Assembly (NCBI GenBank): GCA_038496445.1 | Contig: JALMLS010000030.1 | Location: 124,001 to 188,000, forward strand | DNA length: 64,000 nucleotides | Source: Trichosphaerium sp. ATCC 40318 | Lineage: Eukaryota; Discosea; Flabellinia; Trichosidae | Direction of reading: 5' to 3' | Part shown: piece by piece, positions 60,526 through 64,000 of the stretch | How positions within the stretch are numbered: the stretch's first letter is position 1 | How the letters are laid out: every line of letters begins with the position of its first letter | Notes under the pieces: model-generated | What the model was told of the DNA's origin: nothing | Databases searched by the model: none | The model's input: the letters and a program-made list of their open reading frames with translations, nothing else | Program-made: the position numbers and the translations under genes

Positions 60526-61458
60526 ATGAGCGCTCCAGAATCACTTGATAGCATACTATCATACCTACCGGTAGAGATACAGCTTGATATTATCGATTTG
60601 GACCTCGAAGTGTACAAAAAGTGGCCTATCTTGTCTAAACACGCTGCAACTACAACAAGATTTGATAGTGAGCTTAATAAGAGCGGTAAATGGAAACGAA
60701 TAGAGATTATACCACGGTATAGCAAATCGCCAGTCGAACAATTTAGTATTGTAAACTGGGCACGTGGTAAAAAACATGGAGAATCCAAGTCGTGGCGTGA
60801 CACATTGACATTAAAATGTAACTATGTCAATGGTGAGCTTGAAGGAGAGTATAAAGAGTGGTATTCAGATGGATCATTTAATAATGATGGTGAGTTAGAA
60901 GGAGAGTTGAATGGTAGTAAATTGTGTAAGCAATGTTATTATGTCAATGGTAAGCGTGAAGGAGTGAGAAAAGAATGGTTTCAGGATGGTACTCTAGAGC
61001 TGCATTGCCATTATGTATTTGGTAGACTGGAAGGAGAATATAAAAGGTGGTTTGAGACTGGTCAATTGGAGTGTAGTGGTAACTTTGTTTGTAGAAAAAG
61101 AACAGGAGTGTGGCGGTTTTGGTATGATAATGGCCAACTGAAAGAGCATGCTAATTATGTCAATGATGTAAAAGAAGGAGCATATCAATGTTGGTATAAG
61201 AATGGACAGTTATGGGAACAGGTTACCAATGATGGAGCGTATATGCGTTGGTATGAAAATGGTCAAGCAAGAGAACAGTTTTATTATAATAGTAATGGTC
61301 ACCAAGAAGGAGAGTATAAGGAATGGCATAGCAATGGCCAGTTGAGGAAGAAATGTTATTTCGTCAAAGGTAGATTTCATGGAGAATATAAAAGATGGAG
61401 TAAAACAGGCTTCCTGATTGTACACCATAAATACGTTGATGGTATGCAATTGAAGTAA
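60526..61458 (+). CDS. Intronless F-box + YwqK (MORN_2) repeat protein
   Basis: A single 310-codon frame with a good ATG. Residues 1-50 resemble an F-box (SILSYLPVEIQLDIIDL, then YKKWPILSKH). From about residue 75 there are around nine repeats of roughly 23 residues of the YwqK/MORN_2 kind: GESKSW, GELEGEYKEWYSDGS, GKREGVRKEWFQDGTLELHC, GRLEGEYKRWFETGQLECSG, GVWRFWYDNGQLKEHANY, GAYQCWYKNGQLWEQ, GQAREQFYYNSNGHQEGEY, EWHSNGQLRKKCYFVKG, GEYKRWSKTG. Such F-box plus repeat proteins occur in amoebae and in large DNA viruses of protists. It probably recruits targets to an SCF ubiquitin ligase. It stands out for having no intron among intron-rich neighbours. Confidence 0.8.
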   Translation: MSAPESLDSILSYLPVEIQLDIIDLDLEVYKKWPILSKHAATTTRFDSELNKSGKWKRIEIIPRYSKSPVEQFSIVNWARGKKHGESKSWRDTLTLKCNYVNGELEGEYKEWYSDGSFNNDGELEGELNGSKLCKQCYYVNGKREGVRKEWFQDGTLELHCHYVFGRLEGEYKRWFETGQLECSGNFVCRKRTGVWRFWYDNGQLKEHANYVNDVKEGAYQCWYKNGQLWEQVTNDGAYMRWYENGQAREQFYYNSNGHQEGEYKEWHSNGQLRKKCYFVKGRFHGEYKRWSKTGFLIVHHKYVDGMQLK

Positions 61459-61598
61459 TTAACACAAGGCATAAGCTTTGCAATATGGACCATAGATTCT
61501 GTTGAGCCAACTACCAAACAACCAGACTCGGTGAGAAGTTTGGTAAAAAATAAACATGATTTTTAGCTTGAAGGTGACTGGTTTTTATTGTAGGTCAT

Positions 61599-62859
61599 TT
61601 AAAAGTTACGACGTCTAATTGCCTGTGGAGAGTTTTGAGTTAGCATTCCCGAGCCAATATCAATCTCTAAGCCATCGGTTGCCTAGAAAAACCAGGAGTC
61701 AGTACTTGGAACTGATATAAAAGTTGTTTTTTTGTTGCTAGCATCACATACAGTTCTGCGAATGACATCAACTACTGTTCTTGCTGCTGATACTGGGAGG
61801 TACTCTGTACGATAAACAGTGGAGGTACATGTTGAGTTACTACAAAAGGACTTGAAACAAAAAAAGTGAGTCGTTAGCTACAATCAACACGTGTACATTT
61901 TGGGCAGTTTCTCCAAAGTTTGCGTTTAGGACTTGCTTTCCAGCTTGATCGTAGAAAATGATGAAGAAGTGATCCTCATTTAGTCCCATCTGATATCCGC
62001 TAACATCTTTCATGCATCCTGTAGGACACGTGGCTTCAACAGCGATTTTGGACGAAGACTCAATTGAAGCTCCAACTTTTGGAGATTTGAAAGCTAAATC
62101 GGACTCAAAAGGCAACTGTTGCACTAAGGTATGGCTAACAACGCCTGTGGCAGGGAATACGTTTACATAGGTGAGCGCCTGAGTGCTATCATCGAGTATA
62201 GCCATGTAGGCTTCGAGAACTTCAATGTATTTTGATTCGTATCTTATCGCTTCAGAACACGTGGTGACGCCATTACAGTACGCCTAAAGAAGTGTGAGGT
62301 AATATTAATCGATTTTAAGACGTACTGGAGGTAGTTTGGTGTTGTTGGGGTAAAAGTCTACATTGTATACAAGGCCATACGAAGGATCAGGCACACTTTG
62401 TATTTCTGTATAGAACCCAAGTTAGAAAGTTCATTGCGACATTTCTCAACGGATTGTCATGTCACAAATCAAACTATAAAACGGTTTGCAGGGCGTTTTA
62501 GCGTGTAACAAAGAGGCATAGGAATACGACAAAAAGAAGAAAAGGTAGTCAAGAAAAAAGGCCTCTTAAAAAATCAGGAAGAACTGGAGTGTTTTGCTTT
62601 GAGGGAGGAAGTTATTGTAACACGTGCGTTTAAAAAGTTGGAGTTGAGGAAGACCTGTAGCGAAGTTTCTGCCTAGCTTGTAGTGTGTAGCAATGTTAAA
62701 CTGTTGTAAAGTGTTAGCGAACACGTCGTGATGAACAAAATAAAAACCAATGATTTACTAGTTCTTACGTACACAGACTGGAGAGAAATTGCATAGATCA
62801 GCGTGTACTGAAACAAAAAGAAGACATAGAGCAAAGAGAAGAATCTTATGTGGTGTCAT
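61599..62859 (-). CDS. Secreted Cys-containing protein, unidentified
   Basis: ATG at 62859 with a clear signal peptide (ILLFALCLLFVSVHA). Exons read: CNFSPVC; an exon at 62400-62325 (SVPDPSYGLVYNVDFYPNN); YCNGVTTCSEAIRYESKYIE; a long piece with TYVNVFPATGVVSHTLVQQL, EATCPTGCMKDVSGYQMG and HFFIIFYDQAGKQVLNANFG; then CTSTVYRTEYLPVSAARTVV; and the end GLEIDIGSGMLTQNSP…RRRNF, stop at 61599. The join between exon 1 and the 62.4 kb exon is out of phase as I read it, so a small exon is missing from my model. Paired Cys and no membrane segment suggest a secreted globular protein. No family recognised. Confidence 0.6.
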
Positions 62860-64000
62860 GGTGATGTGATACCTAAATTAACCGGTTTTCTTATCTGACT
62901 TAAATAAAAAGGTGAGCCAAGGAAATGTGTTCATGATTGTTTACGGTATATAGTAGAAAAGGTGCAACGGTTATAAGTATGTAAAGATGTTTAATAGGAC
63001 AAAAGTCAACATTGGTTCAGGCCAAATGTGACTTGTAAGTACAATGCTGTAACCACGCAGCTTGTATATTCACTTCTAATTGTAACACAATGAAAGTATA
63101 CACATTTTGGATGTACAGCACGTCACTTTGTATAAATAATGCCCTTATCAATAGATTTTTTTGTATATGTGTTTGTAAAAGACCTTTAGGTCTGTAGATG
63201 ATAAACAAATTGTATTTGGATGAGCTAAATTAGTCACACATGAAGAGTGTCCCAAATCAGGTGAAGTGTCCCAAAAAAATTTATAATGTTAGAACCTATC
63301 CTTTCTCAATCCTTCTACTCATTCGCAATTCATTTAACTAGACGGCTTTGGGTGGGAAGACATCAACGTCTAGTGACTCTAGCCCGGCACTTGATGTTGT
63401 TTTTACTAGCCAAAACAGCATACAAGTTGTACTGCAATACCATGTTATTTTTGTAATTTCGCAATATTATCGTGGAAAGCGTTTTCGGTTTGTAAGAATA
63501 ATCTATTTAATCAAAGATCGATTGAACTTGTCAACAAAAGTGTTCATTTCATATCATGGAAAAACATCAACTTTAATACTGTTTCCTGCCCAGTATTTAG
63601 TATTTGTGTCCCTCAAGTTTTTTTCTTATATTTTTCTTAATAGTAAATTTTTAACGTTCAGTTTCTCTGCACGTGTTGGTTATCACGTGCTCTTTTACAC
63701 GTAATTCTGGTACAATTATAAGCATGCTCCTTCTCCACTTAAACTAGGTTCCGTGACATATCAGGCTCCTCAGTTCATCAACCTCAAAATTTTACCGCAT
63801 CATACACGTTGTTTGTGCGCAGTGACCTCGTTTTGCTTGGTTAGAGCTCCGTTTGTGAAAGAAAATATTTGGGACACTAATCTGAGATACCTAGATACTA
63901 AAAATTATCAGATATTCGAAAATAAGGCACCTTCATATTTTCAAATACCACGTTGTACCACAGGAAGTGGGATTTGAAAACACCTTTTAAAATATCTAGA
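62860..64000. other. Terminal gene-poor stretch
   Basis: No exon chain can be supported. Two plus frames (63348-63704 and 63753-63977) lack ATG context or homology signals. The stretch includes the promoter of the secreted-protein gene and a candidate terminal inverted repeat pair (GTGTCCCAAA at 63247 and its complement at 63868). Confidence 0.35.

Noticed and set aside
1-64000. tRNA and rRNA genes
   Set aside because: I searched by eye for B-box GGTTCGANTCC contexts with a matching acceptor stem and found only coincidental matches inside genes. A covariance scan would be decisive.
1-64000. CRISPR arrays, bacterial operons and Shine-Dalgarno sites
   Set aside because: The window is eukaryotic with spliced genes; no regularly spaced short repeats were seen.

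Overview
This is a nuclear window from an intron-dense, AT-rich eukaryote, most likely a free-living unicellular protist. The evidence is spliced genes with many short introns (about 40-150 nt), coding frames that use TAA, TAG and TGA as stops, and a gene set of actin, cyclophilin, NBR1, a TOM22-like protein, a ROCO kinase, class C-type 7TM receptors and a CLU protein. I cannot name the species. Lineages rich in ROCO kinases, villin-headpiece proteins and GABA-B-like receptors (Amoebozoa, Heterolobosea, early holozoans or fungi) are candidates only. Most 5' splice sites I could place read GTACGT or GTACGN rather than GTAAGT, and the palindrome CACGTG is far more common than base composition predicts.

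Layout. 1-2255 (+): the end of a 2,4-dienoyl-CoA reductase-like SDR gene and a complete acyl-protein thioesterase with 12 exons. 2513-4913 (-): a 7TM receptor whose ectodomain is a type II (phosphonate-binder-like) periplasmic fold plus EGF. 6663-16289 (-): a giant CLU-TPR-WWE-polyproline-TPR-LRR-villin headpiece protein. 16.6-18.2 kb (-): a TOM22-like protein and a neuronal-calcium-sensor-like EF-hand protein. 18423-21608 (+): a protein built from eight copies of one repeat whose introns fall at the same place in each unit. 22.0-24.3 kb: an unidentified ORF, an F-box/YwqK-repeat gene and a small ORF.

24139-41031 is a large inverted duplication. Its two ~3 kb arms each carry a secreted, Cys-rich, RTX-like GSGDD-repeat gene. 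The 10.6 kb between them holds a Roc-COR-kinase-ankyrin-ART-like fusion gene (-), a HIG1-like two-pass membrane protein, a basic low-complexity protein and a phytanoyl-CoA-dioxygenase-like enzyme (+).

41.1-52.8 kb is a receptor cluster: two near-complete GABA-B-like receptors (type I periplasmic fold plus 7TM), a decayed receptor copy split by one of them, a divergent actin, and a coiled-coil ORF that probably belongs to the third receptor but is offset by one base. 53.6-54.0 kb holds a direct repeat. 55-62.9 kb: cyclophilin A (+), NBR1-like autophagy receptor (-), ERI1-like exonuclease (+, divergent from NBR1), an intronless F-box/YwqK-repeat gene (+) and a secreted Cys-containing protein (-).

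The genes are monocistronic and do not form operons. Shared themes are nutrient or ligand sensing at the membrane (three receptor genes), signalling scaffolds (ROCO kinase, CLU/WWE/LRR protein, NCS) and ubiquitin/autophagy (F-box, NBR1, WWE). Exon joins were worked out by hand from reading frame and splice motifs, so individual boundaries may be off by one exon where I say so.
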